From Chloroflexi bacterium UBA5177 (GTDB lineage Bacteria; Chloroflexota; UBA5177), in the NCBI GenBank assembly GCA_002413265.1, contig DHWR01000020.1:570-17201 (forward strand): a stretch of 16,632 bases of DNA. Direction: 5' to 3'. Positions 6,577 through 14,605 of the stretch are shown piece by piece. The position numbers and the translations under genes are program-made. Positions within the stretch are counted from its first letter, which is position 1. The number at the start of each line of letters is the position of its first letter. Under the pieces are notes generated by a model, which was not told the DNA's origin, made no database searches, and saw nothing but the letters and a program-made list of their open reading frames with translations.

Positions 6577-6969
6577 TTAGTGCTCCGGCGCGTTGCGCGC
6601 CTGCGGAACGTTTGCTCCTCGCAAATAGCCGGCCAGGCACACCAGTAGGCCCACGGCGCCTGCGATGTCCGCAACGTTGGTCAGCCAACCCGCGACCGGT
6701 ATCCAGTCCGTTGCGTAGCCCTGCAGCAGGAGCTGCCCCGCGTTGGACACGAGTGCGCCAAACATGAGACCGCCTCCCACGGCCAGGAGCGGCGACCTCC
6801 ACGCGACCAACGAGACCAGGAAGCAGCCGACGACGACATAGACACCGGTCGCGGTGTGAGCATGGTTGGCTGCCATCACATCGTGAGGGGACGCTTTTGT
6901 GATGACGTCCAGAGCGACAACCAGCACCGCGCATGATGTCCAGATACCAAGTCGGCGGACTAATCCCAT
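6577..6969 (-). CDS. Degenerate signal-peptidase-II (LspA)-like membrane protein
   Basis: A 130-residue protein with four predicted membrane helices and the outline of lipoprotein signal peptidase. ALDVITK (19-25) resembles the LspA 'LDxxTK' of helix 1. GGGLMFGALVSNAGQ (65-79) aligns with the 'GGALGNLIDR' region, and LTNVADIAG (96-104) with 'FNVADSAI'. Of the two catalytic aspartates, the one in NVAD (D101) is kept. The one in N-x-x-D is replaced by Gln (Q79) and the following Arg is absent. LspA-type proteolysis is therefore unlikely by this mechanism; a non-enzymatic paralogue is more probable. The ATG at 6969 lacks a clear ribosome site. A GTG at 7032 would add 21 residues without a family-like sequence. 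It is convergent with pspA and divergent from the CapA gene. Confidence 0.65.
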   Translation of the reverse strand: MGLVRRLGIWTSCAVLVVALDVITKASPHDVMAANHAHTATGVYVVVGCFLVSLVAWRSPLLAVGGGLMFGALVSNAGQLLLQGYATDWIPVAGWLTNVADIAGAVGLLVCLAGYLRGANVPQARNAPEH

Positions 6970-7125
6970 GGATTTATTGTCGTCGTTTGGCGCGTAGAGA
7001 TACAGGGTCGTGAAGCAGGGTGGCTTGTTCACCTGGTTGCGTAACTACACGGCTGCCTCGAGAGTTTCTATAGTGGTTGCACGAACTTCGCGGCAGACTT
7101 TGGCGCGCTAGAGCGTGGAGAATTC

Positions 7126-8286
7126 ATGGGAACGAGAGATCGCGCGAGCTTGATAGGCTTCGCACTCTTCTGGGTGGTTCTCGGCGCAGGCTGCTGGATT
7201 GGCATCATGGTCGCTCGCTCCGCCGGTTTGGGGAACGGTCCGGCAACCGGCGTGCACGCGTCGTCGACGCGCTCGCGCACACACCACCACGCGGCCGTCC
7301 CATCGTCAGGCGCGCTCAGCATTTCGTCGATCTTCGCGAGCTCGGCCCGGTCACTACGCGGATATGACCCTCACAAGCTACGCACGCTGATCGCCACCGG
7401 CGATGTCATCCCAGCGCGGACTGTGAATTACATGATGGTCACGCGTAACGACTTTCTCTATCCCTTCAGACCGACCGCTGCGTACTTAAGAACCAGTGAC
7501 ATCACTCTGGTCAACCTCGAATCTCCGCTGATTGCGGGCTGCGCCGTGACCGTGGAAGGAATGAGCTTCTGCGGGGATCCGAGAGCCACCCAAGGTCTGA
7601 AATTTGCCGGAGTGGATGTCGCCTGCACGGCCAACAATCACATTGGTAACTACGGCTGGCCCGCGATACGTGAGACCTGGCAACATCTGGCGGAGGCCGG
7701 AATTCAACACTGCGGGCTCGGCGACGTGGCGTACCGAACCGTTCGAGGTCTGCGGTTCGCATTCCTCGCGTTTAACGCCGTCGGCGAGCGTTTCGACTAC
7801 CCGACCTCGCGGGCCGAGATACGCGAGGCACGGAAGCACGCCGATGTTGTCGTGGTCTCGGTCCACTGGGGCAAAGAATACGTGGCGATGCCTCAGATTG
7901 CACCTGGAATCGCGGATGACAACCCACGCAAAATCGCTCATTGGATCGTGGACAGCGGGGCTGATCTGGTGATCGGAAACCACCCACATCACGTGCAAGG
8001 CGTAGAGCTTTACCGTGGCCGTCTCATCGCTTACGCGCACGGAAATTTCGCGTTCGATCAAATGTTCACGGTCTCGGGTTGTCCCGGAGACGCGAACTAT
8101 TTCTGCACGACGCGTGAGGGGGTTGTCGGCACTTACACCTTCTACGGCAAGAAGCTGATTGCGGTACGGTACCGGTCCGTGGTCATCTACAACTACGCGC
8201 AGCCGCGCTGGGCGGGGCCGAAAATATCCGCCGCCATCATGTCGGGGATGAAGGCGGCCAGCATCTCTCTGTCGAAGCTGGGCTGA
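7126..8286 (+). CDS. Membrane-anchored CapA/PgsA-family metallophosphatase-like protein
   Basis: A 386-residue protein. One N-terminal membrane helix (about 9-30) is followed by a Ser/Thr/His-rich linker to about residue 80. The capsule-synthesis CapA fold (PGA_cap, calcineurin-like) then runs to the end. Motifs are GDVIPAR (92-98), NLESPL (130-135), NNH (170-172), VHWGKE (246-251), GNHPHH (284-289) and HGNF (305-308), the metal-site pattern of the family. Relatives work with CapBC/PgsBC in poly-gamma-glutamate synthesis, but many stand alone with unknown roles. No capB or capC is near, so a polymer function is not supported here. The ATG has GTGGAGA about seven bases upstream. A -10-like TATAGT lies at 7069-7074. 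The gene ends 29 bp from the convergent phoU. Confidence 0.85.
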   Translation: MGTRDRASLIGFALFWVVLGAGCWIGIMVARSAGLGNGPATGVHASSTRSRTHHHAAVPSSGALSISSIFASSARSLRGYDPHKLRTLIATGDVIPARTVNYMMVTRNDFLYPFRPTAAYLRTSDITLVNLESPLIAGCAVTVEGMSFCGDPRATQGLKFAGVDVACTANNHIGNYGWPAIRETWQHLAEAGIQHCGLGDVAYRTVRGLRFAFLAFNAVGERFDYPTSRAEIREARKHADVVVVSVHWGKEYVAMPQIAPGIADDNPRKIAHWIVDSGADLVIGNHPHHVQGVELYRGRLIAYAHGNFAFDQMFTVSGCPGDANYFCTTREGVVGTYTFYGKKLIAVRYRSVVIYNYAQPRWAGPKISAAIMSGMKAASISLSKLG

Positions 8287-8315
8287 GAAGGCGACACGAG
8301 CCGAGGAAAGGCCGG

Positions 8316-8999
8316 CTACCCGGGAACGGTCTGCGATCGCAGCCTGTCGCGAAACGTTGCAACGTCCCCGGTCACGACGAATGCCACTCGCTCGGCGATG
8401 TTCGTGACTCGATCCGCCATGCGCTCTATGTTGTGTGCCACCCATAAGAGATAGGTTCGGCTGCGGATCGTAGAACGGTCGGCAATCATGCCGGCGATCA
8501 TCGAGCGGAAAACCTGTTCGTACAGGTCATCGACGTTGTCGTCCTCCGTCCAGACCTCGCCGGCCATCTCGACGTTGCGATCGCGATACGCCTCCAGCGA
8601 CTGTCGCAAAAGGGTCTGAGTGATAAGAGCCATCGATCGGACGTCGGTTCCTGTAATCGCGACGGGTTCGGCAGCCATGCGAAGGGTGAGCTCGGCGATA
8701 CCCTCGCAGTAGTCGCCAATGCGCTCCAACTCCGTCGCGATAGTAAGGATGGCAGCGACCACGCGCAGATCCCCGGCCAGAGGCTGCTGAGTGGCAATGA
8801 GCACCAGGGCTTGGTTCTCGATGTCGTAGCGCTTCTGATCGATCTGGTTGTCGGCCTCGATCAGCTGCTGCGCCGAGTCGACGTCGAGCGACTCCAGCGT
8901 GTCGACGCATTGTGCAATGGTCTGGGCAACGCTCTCGCCCATCTCGAGCAGCTGCCCGTCCAGTTCCTTTAACAGAGCGTCATAGTGCTCGCGTGTCAT
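8316..8999 (-). CDS. phoU: Phosphate-transport regulator PhoU
   Basis: A 227-residue all-helical protein made of two three-helix PhoU repeats. Each repeat carries the metal-binding E/D-rich pattern: ELERIGDYCEG in the first half and NIERMADRVTNIAE in the second. PhoU links the PstSCAB transporter to the PhoR kinase and keeps the Pho response off when phosphate is plentiful. The ATG at 8999 follows GGAGGGAT, and MTREHYDALLKELD is a typical PhoU opening. Reading further upstream in frame enters the regulator gene. It overlaps the 3' end of that gene by 20 bp, so the two are probably translated together at the end of the pst operon. Confidence 0.95.
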   Translation of the reverse strand: MTREHYDALLKELDGQLLEMGESVAQTIAQCVDTLESLDVDSAQQLIEADNQIDQKRYDIENQALVLIATQQPLAGDLRVVAAILTIATELERIGDYCEGIAELTLRMAAEPVAITGTDVRSMALITQTLLRQSLEAYRDRNVEMAGEVWTEDDNVDDLYEQVFRSMIAGMIADRSTIRSRTYLLWVAHNIERMADRVTNIAERVAFVVTGDVATFRDRLRSQTVPG

Positions 9000-9705
9000 G
9001 ATCCCTCCGGCCGCTGTCTTCAAAGGTATAGCCGACTCCGTACACCGTACGAATGAGCCGGGGGTCTGATGGGTCTTGTTCGATCTTGACCCGTAGTCGC
9101 CTGACGTGAACGTCGACGGTCCGCGCCTCACCGAGATAGTCATGGCCCCAAATCGTCTCCAGGAGCTGCTCGCGAGTCAGAACCAGGCCGCGGTTTCGCA
9201 TCAGGTGAAGCAAAAGGTCGAATTCACGAGGCAGCAGGTGCACCGAGACCCCTTCGCGATATACGCTGCGCGAGCCCGGCCGGATCTCAATCGAGTCGGC
9301 CTCGATCGGCTCGATCGACGCACCTGCGTTGTTGTTGAGCTCGACACGCCGCAGCGCCGCGCGAATGCGCGCCAGGAGCTCCCGAAGGCTGAATGGCTTT
9401 ACCACGTAGTCATCGGCGCCCAGCTCGAGGCCGAGGACCCGATCGACCTCATCATCCCGCGCAGTCAGCATGATGATCGGCACGGAGGATGAGGAACGCA
9501 CGGTCCGGCAGACCTCGAAGCCGTCCATCTCGGGGAGCATGATGTCCAACAGGAGGAGATCCGGTTCCTGCGATCTCGCGAGTGTGATGGCATCGAGCCC
9601 CGTGCGCGCAATGCTGGCCTCGTAGCCTTCAGACTTCAGGTTGTAGGCGAGCGTTTCGGCCAGCGTTCGGTCGTCTTCCGCCACCAGGATTCGTCGCGTC
9701 TCCAT
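8980..9705 (-). CDS. OmpR/PhoB-family response regulator in pst operon
   Basis: A 241-residue two-domain regulator. The receiver domain (1-120) has acidic residues E10, D11 and D12, phospho-acceptor D54 in LLLLDIMLPEMDG, the conserved T in MLTARDD, and K in VVKPFS. The winged-helix DNA-binding domain (about 135-230) ends in RTVDVHVRRLRVKIE...RTVYGVGYTF, typical of PhoB/PhoP. It probably binds Pho-box repeats. It sits between pstB (3-bp gap) and phoU (20-bp overlap) with no kinase beside it. A second regulator of the same type lies at 13886-14605 next to a kinase, so the two may share that kinase. Which one is the PhoB equivalent cannot be settled from sequence. Confidence 0.93.
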   Translation of the reverse strand: METRRILVAEDDRTLAETLAYNLKSEGYEASIARTGLDAITLARSQEPDLLLLDIMLPEMDGFEVCRTVRSSSSVPIIMLTARDDEVDRVLGLELGADDYVVKPFSLRELLARIRAALRRVELNNNAGASIEPIEADSIEIRPGSRSVYREGVSVHLLPREFDLLLHLMRNRGLVLTREQLLETIWGHDYLGEARTVDVHVRRLRVKIEQDPSDPRLIRTVYGVGYTFEDSGRRDHDTRAL

Positions 9706-9708
9706 GAG

Positions 9709-10485
9709 CTACCCAAACCGCCCGGTGATGTAGTCTTCAGTTCTCTTGTCCTTTGGAGTGCTGAAGATGGTTTTCGTGTCCGCGTACTCGATTAGCTCGC
9801 CGACGAAGTCCTCACCGGCCAGCATGAACGCCGTGAAATCCGCTATGCGAGCTGCCTGCTGCATGTTGTGAGTAACAATGATCACGGTGTACTCCTCCTT
9901 GAGGTCGTTCATGAGCTCTTCGATCTTGTAAGAGGCGATGGGGTCGAGAGCTGACGTGGGTTCGTCGAGGAGCACGACTCCGGGCTCCATGGCGAGAGCG
10001 CGAGCAATACAGATGCGCTGCTGCTGGCCGCCCGACAGCCCGGTCGCGGGCTCTTTGAGCCGGTCTTTGACCTCGTGCCAGAGTGCCGCCCGGCGCAGGC
10101 TGCGTTCCACCAGTGCGTCGAGCTCTTTCTTGTTGCGCGTCTTGCCGGAGAGCCTCGGGCCAGCCGCCACGTTGTCATAGATCGACATTGTTGGGAACGG
10201 ATTGGGTCGCTGGAAGACCATCCCGGTTTGGGCACGGACCTTCACGGGGTCGACTCCCCGGCTGTAGACGTTCTGATCTCCGACCCACATGTCGCCACCG
10301 ACCCGCGCTGCGGGGATGACCTCATGCATGCGATTGATGCATCGAAGAAAGGTGGATTTTCCGCAGCCGGACGGACCGATGAGAGCGGTGACCTTGTTCG
10401 GCTTCATCTCCAGGTTCATGTCTCGTATAGCTAGCTTTTTGCCGTACCAGGCCGAAATATCCTCTGCGCGGACGGTGGCTCCCAT
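9709..10485 (-). CDS. pstB: Phosphate ABC transporter ATP-binding protein PstB
   Basis: A 258-residue ABC ATPase that powers phosphate import through PstC-PstA. It has Walker [10 protein letters not shown] (37-45), Q-loop [10 protein letters not shown], signature LSGGQQQR, Walker [13 protein letters not shown], and switch histidine VTHNM. The 'RPNPFP' motif and the C-terminal '[10 protein letters not shown]' are characteristic of PstB among ABC ATPases. The ATG start lies 22 bp after the pstA stop, with AGGAG about 13 bases upstream, a rather long spacing. All catalytic motifs are intact. Confidence 0.97.
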   Translation of the reverse strand: MGATVRAEDISAWYGKKLAIRDMNLEMKPNKVTALIGPSGCGKSTFLRCINRMHEVIPAARVGGDMWVGDQNVYSRGVDPVKVRAQTGMVFQRPNPFPTMSIYDNVAAGPRLSGKTRNKKELDALVERSLRRAALWHEVKDRLKEPATGLSGGQQQRICIARALAMEPGVVLLDEPTSALDPIASYKIEELMNDLKEEYTVIIVTHNMQQAARIADFTAFMLAGEDFVGELIEYADTKTIFSTPKDKRTEDYITGRFG

Positions 10486-10507
10486 GGTTTCGATAGCTCT
10501 CCTTGGC

Positions 10508-11362
10508 CTACCCGGTTCCGACGCGCGCGGTCAGTCGGAGGGTGAGCAGCCGGGCGATCAAGTTCAAAATGACAATGATGGCGAAAAGGACGAAGGCTCC
10601 GGCCCATGCTTGCCGGTGAAGATCCTCCGACGGGGAGGTCGCGTACTTCCAAATCTCGAGGGGAAGTGCGCCGACGGCGTTGCTGGGGGCGAAGCTCAGA
10701 TTGGGGTTTCCAAAGGCCGTGAACAGCAGGGGCGCGGTTTCTCCGGCCACGCGAGCTATGCCAAGCATGACCGCGGTGACTATGCCGTTGGCGGCGGCAG
10801 GGAGGATAATTCGGGCCATGGCTTGCCACTCGGGCAAACCCAGCGCAAGCGCCGCCTCCCGGATCGAGGTCGGCACCAGCTTAATGGTCTCCTCCGTCGC
10901 TCGGGTCACGGTAGGAAACATCAATAGGCCCAGGGCAGCGCCGCCCGAATATGCGGAGAAGTGGCCGGTCGGGATGACGACCAGGGCGTAGGCCACTACT
11001 CCGGCCACGATCGACGGAGTGCCGGCCACGACATCGGTAAAGAACCGCACGGTGTTGGCAAAGCGGTAGTTTGTCGATCTGGACAGGTAGATGCCGCTGA
11101 GAATGCCGATCGGCAGCCCGACGCACGACGCGAGCAGAATGAGATACCCCGTACCCTCGATGTCGTTCAGCATGCCGCCGCCGGATTCGCCGTATGGAGC
11201 CGGCAGGTGAGTAAAGAAGTTGAGGTTCAGCGAGGTGCCGCCCTGCCCGAGCACGTAGGCAAGCATTGCGCCGAGCGGCAGGATGGCCAGCATCACGCAC
11301 AGAAGCGCCAAACCCGAGCCGAAGTAGTTGACCAGCTTGCGAGCTCTGTATCTACGCATCAC
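10508..11362 (-). CDS. pstA: Phosphate ABC transporter permease PstA
   Basis: A 284-residue inner-membrane permease with about six helices. The BPD-transport domain holds [13 protein letters not shown] in the middle and the cytoplasmic EAA loop [22 protein letters not shown] (near 167-188), which docks onto Pst[14 protein letters not shown] is a PstA hallmark. The start overlaps the pstC stop by 4 bp (GTGA); an ATG is the second codon and could be the true start. The overlap indicates translational coupling with pstC, its heterodimer partner. Confidence 0.95.
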   Translation of the reverse strand: MMRRYRARKLVNYFGSGLALLCVMLAILPLGAMLAYVLGQGGTSLNLNFFTHLPAPYGESGGGMLNDIEGTGYLILLASCVGLPIGILSGIYLSRSTNYRFANTVRFFTDVVAGTPSIVAGVVAYALVVIPTGHFSAYSGGAALGLLMFPTVTRATEETIKLVPTSIREAALALGLPEWQAMARIILPAAANGIVTAVMLGIARVAGETAPLLFTAFGNPNLSFAPSNAVGALPLEIWKYATSPSEDLHRQAWAGAFVLFAIIVILNLIARLLTLRLTARVGTG

Positions 11363-12474
11363 GATCCCGCCACCCGAGTCACGCGCCAGACGAGCAGCCG
11401 GGCAATTGCGTTCAGGATGATGGTGACGATCATCAGGATCAGAGCGAGCTCGATCAGTGCCGATAGGTAGGTCTCGCCGGTCGCCTCCGTGAACTGATTC
11501 ACGATGGTCGCCGGCATGGTCGTGCCGAAATTGAAGAGTGAGAGATTGAAGCTCTGCGTGTTGCCGATGACCATTTGCACCGCCATGGTTTCGCCAACGG
11601 CCCTGCCCAGCGCCAGCACGATGGCTCCGATAATGCCGCTTCTCGCGTAAGGAACTACCACCTTCCAGGTGGTCTCCCAGCGAGTCGCGCCGAGCGCGAG
11701 CATGGCGTCACGCTGGCTGTTCGGGACAGCCAGCATGACGTCTCGGGAGATCGAGGCGATGGTCGGAAGAATCATGATCGACAGAATCAGGGACGCGGTG
11801 AATACGCCCAAACCGATGGGATATCCGCTGAAGAACGGAGTGTTCCCAAAGTGATCGATGAGTGGCGGCTGGATGTGGTCTCGAACCAATGGAACCAGCA
11901 CGATGAGCGCCCACAATCCGTACACGATGCTGGGTACAGCGGCCAGAAGCTCGACCACAAAACCCAGACTCGTTCGAACCCGTCTCGGCGCCATCTCGAC
12001 CAGGAAGATCGCGACCATCACGCCGATCGGCGCGGCGAGCAGCAGTGCCAGAAGGGACGTGTAAACGGTCCCCAGAATGGCCGGAGCCGCGCCAAAGACG
12101 TTGTGAACCGGGTCCCAGGTCGAGGTGTAAAGGAACGACAGGCCGTAAAGCTGAATGGTCACTCGGCTCTGCCACGCCAGCGTCGCGATCATGACGGCAA
12201 TCACAGCCAGGATCAGCCCGGCGAAAGCAGCGGTCAGCCAGCTGAAGAGTCGATCACCCACGTTAAAGGAGCGGGCCGGTGGGTGCGGCTCGCGCAACGG
12301 TTGGCGGATTTCAGCCGGCCACGCTGCAATAGAACCGGCCGGCGACACGGCTAGCGAGCGATCGCGACCAATCGTTACGGCATGTGTCCGAGGGACTTCC
12401 GTGGCGGTGTGCGGATCGGTGGTATCGCGCACTTCCTCAGCCGAGGGGACCGTCCCAGCCGCGTCGGGTTCCAT
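11359..12474 (-). CDS. pstC: Phosphate ABC transporter permease PstC
   Basis: A 371-residue permease and first gene of the leftward pst operon. The membrane domain starts near residue 78 and includes PSIVYGLWALIVLVP and the EAA loop SQRDAMLALGATRWETTWKVVVP, then GRAVGETMAVQMVIGN, a PstC signature. About 75 N-terminal residues, rich in Pro, Ala and charged residues, precede the first helix and would lie in the cytoplasm. This is longer than in typical PstC and its role is unknown. The ATG at 12474 has GGAGAG about five bases upstream, which supports the long form. Expression is probably controlled by the four-hexamer array at 12550-12588, whose near end is 75 bp upstream. Confidence 0.95.
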   Translation of the reverse strand: MEPDAAGTVPSAEEVRDTTDPHTATEVPRTHAVTIGRDRSLAVSPAGSIAAWPAEIRQPLREPHPPARSFNVGDRLFSWLTAAFAGLILAVIAVMIATLAWQSRVTIQLYGLSFLYTSTWDPVHNVFGAAPAILGTVYTSLLALLLAAPIGVMVAIFLVEMAPRRVRTSLGFVVELLAAVPSIVYGLWALIVLVPLVRDHIQPPLIDHFGNTPFFSGYPIGLGVFTASLILSIMILPTIASISRDVMLAVPNSQRDAMLALGATRWETTWKVVVPYARSGIIGAIVLALGRAVGETMAVQMVIGNTQSFNLSLFNFGTTMPATIVNQFTEATGETYLSALIELALILMIVTIILNAIARLLVWRVTRVAGS

Positions 12475-12549
12475 GGCTCTCCGTTCGCCGTTTCGGGCTC
12501 ACTTCATCCCGGTAGACAAGAAGGGCGCCCTCAAGTATGGGGAGAGACA

Positions 12550-12588
12550 TGTTTCCAAAATGTTACGTGCTTGTGAGCGGACTGTTAC
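12550..12588 (-). promoter_or_regulatory. PHO-box-like array facing pstC
   Basis: On the minus strand four hexamers GTAACA, CTCACA, GTAACA, GAAACA are each separated by exactly five bases, giving an 11-bp period over 39 bp. The spacing and sequence resemble Bacillus PhoP boxes (TTAACA-type repeats, 11-bp period), which bind regulator dimers on one DNA face. The array reads toward pstC and has the same hexamer order as the array facing pstS. Confidence 0.75.
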
Positions 12589-12629
12589 GACATTCCGCGC
12601 GAAAAAGTCCGTGGCAACCTCCTGCCGCA

Positions 12630-12668
12630 GTAACAAGGCCTTAACTCGGCTGTAACAGCGCTGAAACA
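12630..12668 (+). promoter_or_regulatory. PHO-box-like array facing pstS
   Basis: On the plus strand four hexamers GTAACA, TTAACT, GTAACA, GAAACA are each separated by exactly five bases (11-bp period, 39 bp). Hexamers 1, 3 and 4 are identical to those of the oppositely oriented array at 12550-12588. The array ends 59 bp before the pstS start. The bases between the two arrays (12589-12629) show no further repeat. No consensus -10 was found at the expected distance, as is common for activator-dependent Pho promoters. Confidence 0.75.
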
Positions 12669-12727
12669 TCTCGTCTCGAAAATGGGGTGCACGAGGACGA
12701 GAAGGTTTTTTGAAAGGAGCCCTTGAC

Positions 12728-13774
12728 TTGTACAAACGAATCCTTGCCTCAGGTGCCCTGGCGGTTCTGTGCGCGGCCTCCCTAATGACTGCCTCGCAGG
12801 CCACCCCTGCACGAGCAAGCGTCAGTCTAACGGGGGCCGGTTCCAGCTTCGATTTCCCGTTTTTCGACAAGGCATTCAGCGTCTATCAGAGCTCGCACTC
12901 GGTGTCCATCAACTACCAGCCCATAGGGAGCGGGGCCGGCATTCAGCAGTTCACAGCCAAGACCGTGGACTTCGGTGCTAGCGACGTGCCGATGAACCCG
13001 GTCTCGGAGCTTCCCGCGGCGGTCAAGGCCGGCGGCGCTGTCCTGCAGATCCCGGTTGCTCTTGGTGGCGTGTCGGTCGCCTATAACGTTCCAGGAGTCA
13101 AGACGGGCCTGCATCTCAACGGAACCGTGCTGGCTAAGATTTTCCTTGGAACCATCAGTAAGTGGAACGACCGGGCAATCAAGGCCTTGAACAAGAAGGT
13201 AAGCCTGCCCGATACCCAGATCACCGTCGTTCACCGCTCCGATGGAAGCGGAACGAGCTACATCTTCACTGACTATCTCAGCAAGGTCAGCGATCAGTGG
13301 CGCGGCCTTGCCGGCACCGGCAAGCTGCCGAACTGGCCAACCGGTATCGGGGAGAAGGGGAACCCCGGAGTCGCCGACTTGATTCGTTCGACACCCGGCA
13401 CCATCGGATACGTCGAGCTCGCCTACGTCATCCAGACCCACATGCACCAAGCGATGCTGGAGAACCGGAAGCACAACTTCCTGGTGCCCAATCTAAAGAC
13501 GGTTGCGGCCGCTGCCGCCTCCTTCCCGAAGGTCACCTCCGAGAAGTTCAGCATCGTCAACGGCTCAGGCAAAAATGCCTATCCAATCGCCGGCTACTCC
13601 TGGGCGCTGGTATTCAAGCACCAGACCGACAGTACCAAGGGGAAGGCGTTGGTAAATCTCATGAAGTGGACGGTCACGACCGGCCAGAAATACGCAAAGA
13701 ACCTGCAGTACGTGCCGCTTCCCTCCGGTGTGCAGAAGCTGGGCACTTCACTCCTGAAAACCGCAACGTTCTAA
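12728..13774 (+). CDS. pstS: Phosphate-binding protein PstS
   Basis: A 348-residue secreted solute-binding protein that captures phosphate for PstCAB. An N-terminal signal peptide (Lys-Arg, hydrophobic core, likely cleavage after TPARA near residue 31) is followed by the PstS fold starting SLTGAGSSFDFPFF. Ligand-site segments include GSGAGIQQF, DFGASDVPM, HRSDGSGTSYIFTDYL and STPGTIGYVELAY. The Cys in the signal region (VLC) is preceded by Leu, not Ala, Gly or Ser, so there is no good lipobox. The TTG start at 12728 has AAAGGAG eight bases upstream. The TTG at 12710 lies before that site and is unlikely. It is transcribed away from pstC, behind its own PHO-like array, and ends before a strong terminator. 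Confidence 0.95.
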   Translation: MYKRILASGALAVLCAASLMTASQATPARASVSLTGAGSSFDFPFFDKAFSVYQSSHSVSINYQPIGSGAGIQQFTAKTVDFGASDVPMNPVSELPAAVKAGGAVLQIPVALGGVSVAYNVPGVKTGLHLNGTVLAKIFLGTISKWNDRAIKALNKKVSLPDTQITVVHRSDGSGTSYIFTDYLSKVSDQWRGLAGTGKLPNWPTGIGEKGNPGVADLIRSTPGTIGYVELAYVIQTHMHQAMLENRKHNFLVPNLKTVAAAAASFPKVTSEKFSIVNGSGKNAYPIAGYSWALVFKHQTDSTKGKALVNLMKWTVTTGQKYAKNLQYVPLPSGVQKLGTSLLKTATF

Positions 13775-13785
13775 ATACCCCTCAC

Positions 13786-13832
13786 CTGATCCCCTCTTCC
13801 GCCTACCGGGAAGAGGGGATCAGTTCTTTAAA
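13786..13832 (+). terminator. Strong intrinsic terminator after pstS
   Basis: A perfect 15-bp stem pairs 13786-13800 (CTGATCCCCTCTTCC) with 13809-13823 around an 8-base loop, followed by TTCTTTAAA. It begins 11 bp after the pstS stop. Partial read-through would give high pstS and lower expression of the regulator-kinase pair downstream, a common pattern for binding-protein genes; that consequence is inferred. Confidence 0.85.
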
Positions 13833-13885
13833 GCGGGCGATGCGGAGGGACGAAACGCGTGTAGCATGTGGGCGGGAGGAAAGGT

Positions 13886-14605
13886 GTGTCTACGATCCTG
13901 GTCGTCGAGGACGACCCCACTCTGAGCGAGACCCTCGCCTATAACCTTCGTGCCGAGGAGCATGTTCCAGTCCTCGCCGCGGACGCGCCCTCCGCCATTC
14001 GCCTCGCACGGGAGCGCCCGCCTGACCTTGTGCTCCTCGACCTCATGCTTCCCGGCGGAAGTGGATTGGAAGTTCTGAAGGATCTGCGCAGCTTCAGCTC
14101 GGCGCCGGTCATTATCCTGACTGCTCGGGACGATGACCTCGACCGTGTCCTCGGGCTGGAGATTGGGGCCGATGACTACATGACGAAGCCTTTCAGCCTG
14201 CGAGTCCTGCTCGCACGCATCAAGGCCAATTTGCGACGAGTCGAGCTCGACCGTTTGGGCCAAGGCACGCAGGTGCTCCGACATGGTCCCGTCAACGTCG
14301 ACGTGGGAAGCAGGACCGTCTACGTGGGTTCGCACACGGTGACGCTGCAGCCCAAGGAGTTTGACCTGCTGGTCCATCTCCTTCGTAATCCTGCACGAGT
14401 TCTGACGCGCGAGCAGATCCTGCATTCGGTGTGGGGCCACGAATTCGTCGGAGAGCGGACGGTCGATGTCCACGTACGGAGACTTCGAGCGAAGCTGGAA
14501 GCCGCGGGAGCATCCAACCCAGTCCGAACCGTTCACGGCGTTGGCTACGCGCTGGGTTCGGACCGCGACTCCTTGGAGGAAAGAGTGGTCGAGCCCGTTT
14601 CATGA
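13886..14605 (+). CDS. OmpR/PhoB-family response regulator paired with kinase
   Basis: A 239-residue regulator. The receiver has EDD at 8-10, phospho-acceptor D52 in LVLLDLMLPGGSG, ILTARDD and MTKPFS. The winged-helix domain (about 130-228) ends with RTVDVHVRRLRAKLE...RTVHGVGYAL. The GTG at 13886 is preceded by GGGAGGAAAG and gives the usual short N-terminus; a GTG at 13868 lies upstream of that ribosome site. It overlaps the kinase gene by 4 bp (ATGA), so they form a two-component pair. It is clearly related to the regulator at 8980-9705 (shared TLAYNL, ILTARDD/MLTARDD, LLARIK/R, RRVEL), consistent with duplication. A PhoB/PhoP role is likely from context. The gene follows pstS and its terminator; only a weak -10 (TAGCAT, 13862-13867) is seen between. 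Confidence 0.92.
   Translation: MSTILVVEDDPTLSETLAYNLRAEEHVPVLAADAPSAIRLARERPPDLVLLDLMLPGGSGLEVLKDLRSFSSAPVIILTARDDDLDRVLGLEIGADDYMTKPFSLRVLLARIKANLRRVELDRLGQGTQVLRHGPVNVDVGSRTVYVGSHTVTLQPKEFDLLVHLLRNPARVLTREQILHSVWGHEFVGERTVDVHVRRLRAKLEAAGASNPVRTVHGVGYALGSDRDSLEERVVEPVS

Noticed and set aside
7486..8445. 319-codon minus-strand ORF
   Set aside because: Antisense to the CapA-family gene and running into phoU; no domain or ribosome site seen.
11575..12354. 259-codon plus-strand ORF
   Set aside because: Antisense to pstC; low-complexity polar composition typical of a shadow of membrane-protein codons.
12827..13474. 215-codon minus-strand ORF
   Set aside because: Antisense to pstS, which has a signal peptide and all family motifs.
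13786..13832. The 15-bp inverted repeat as an operator
   Set aside because: The perfect stem, short loop, T-rich tail and position just after pstS fit an intrinsic terminator better.
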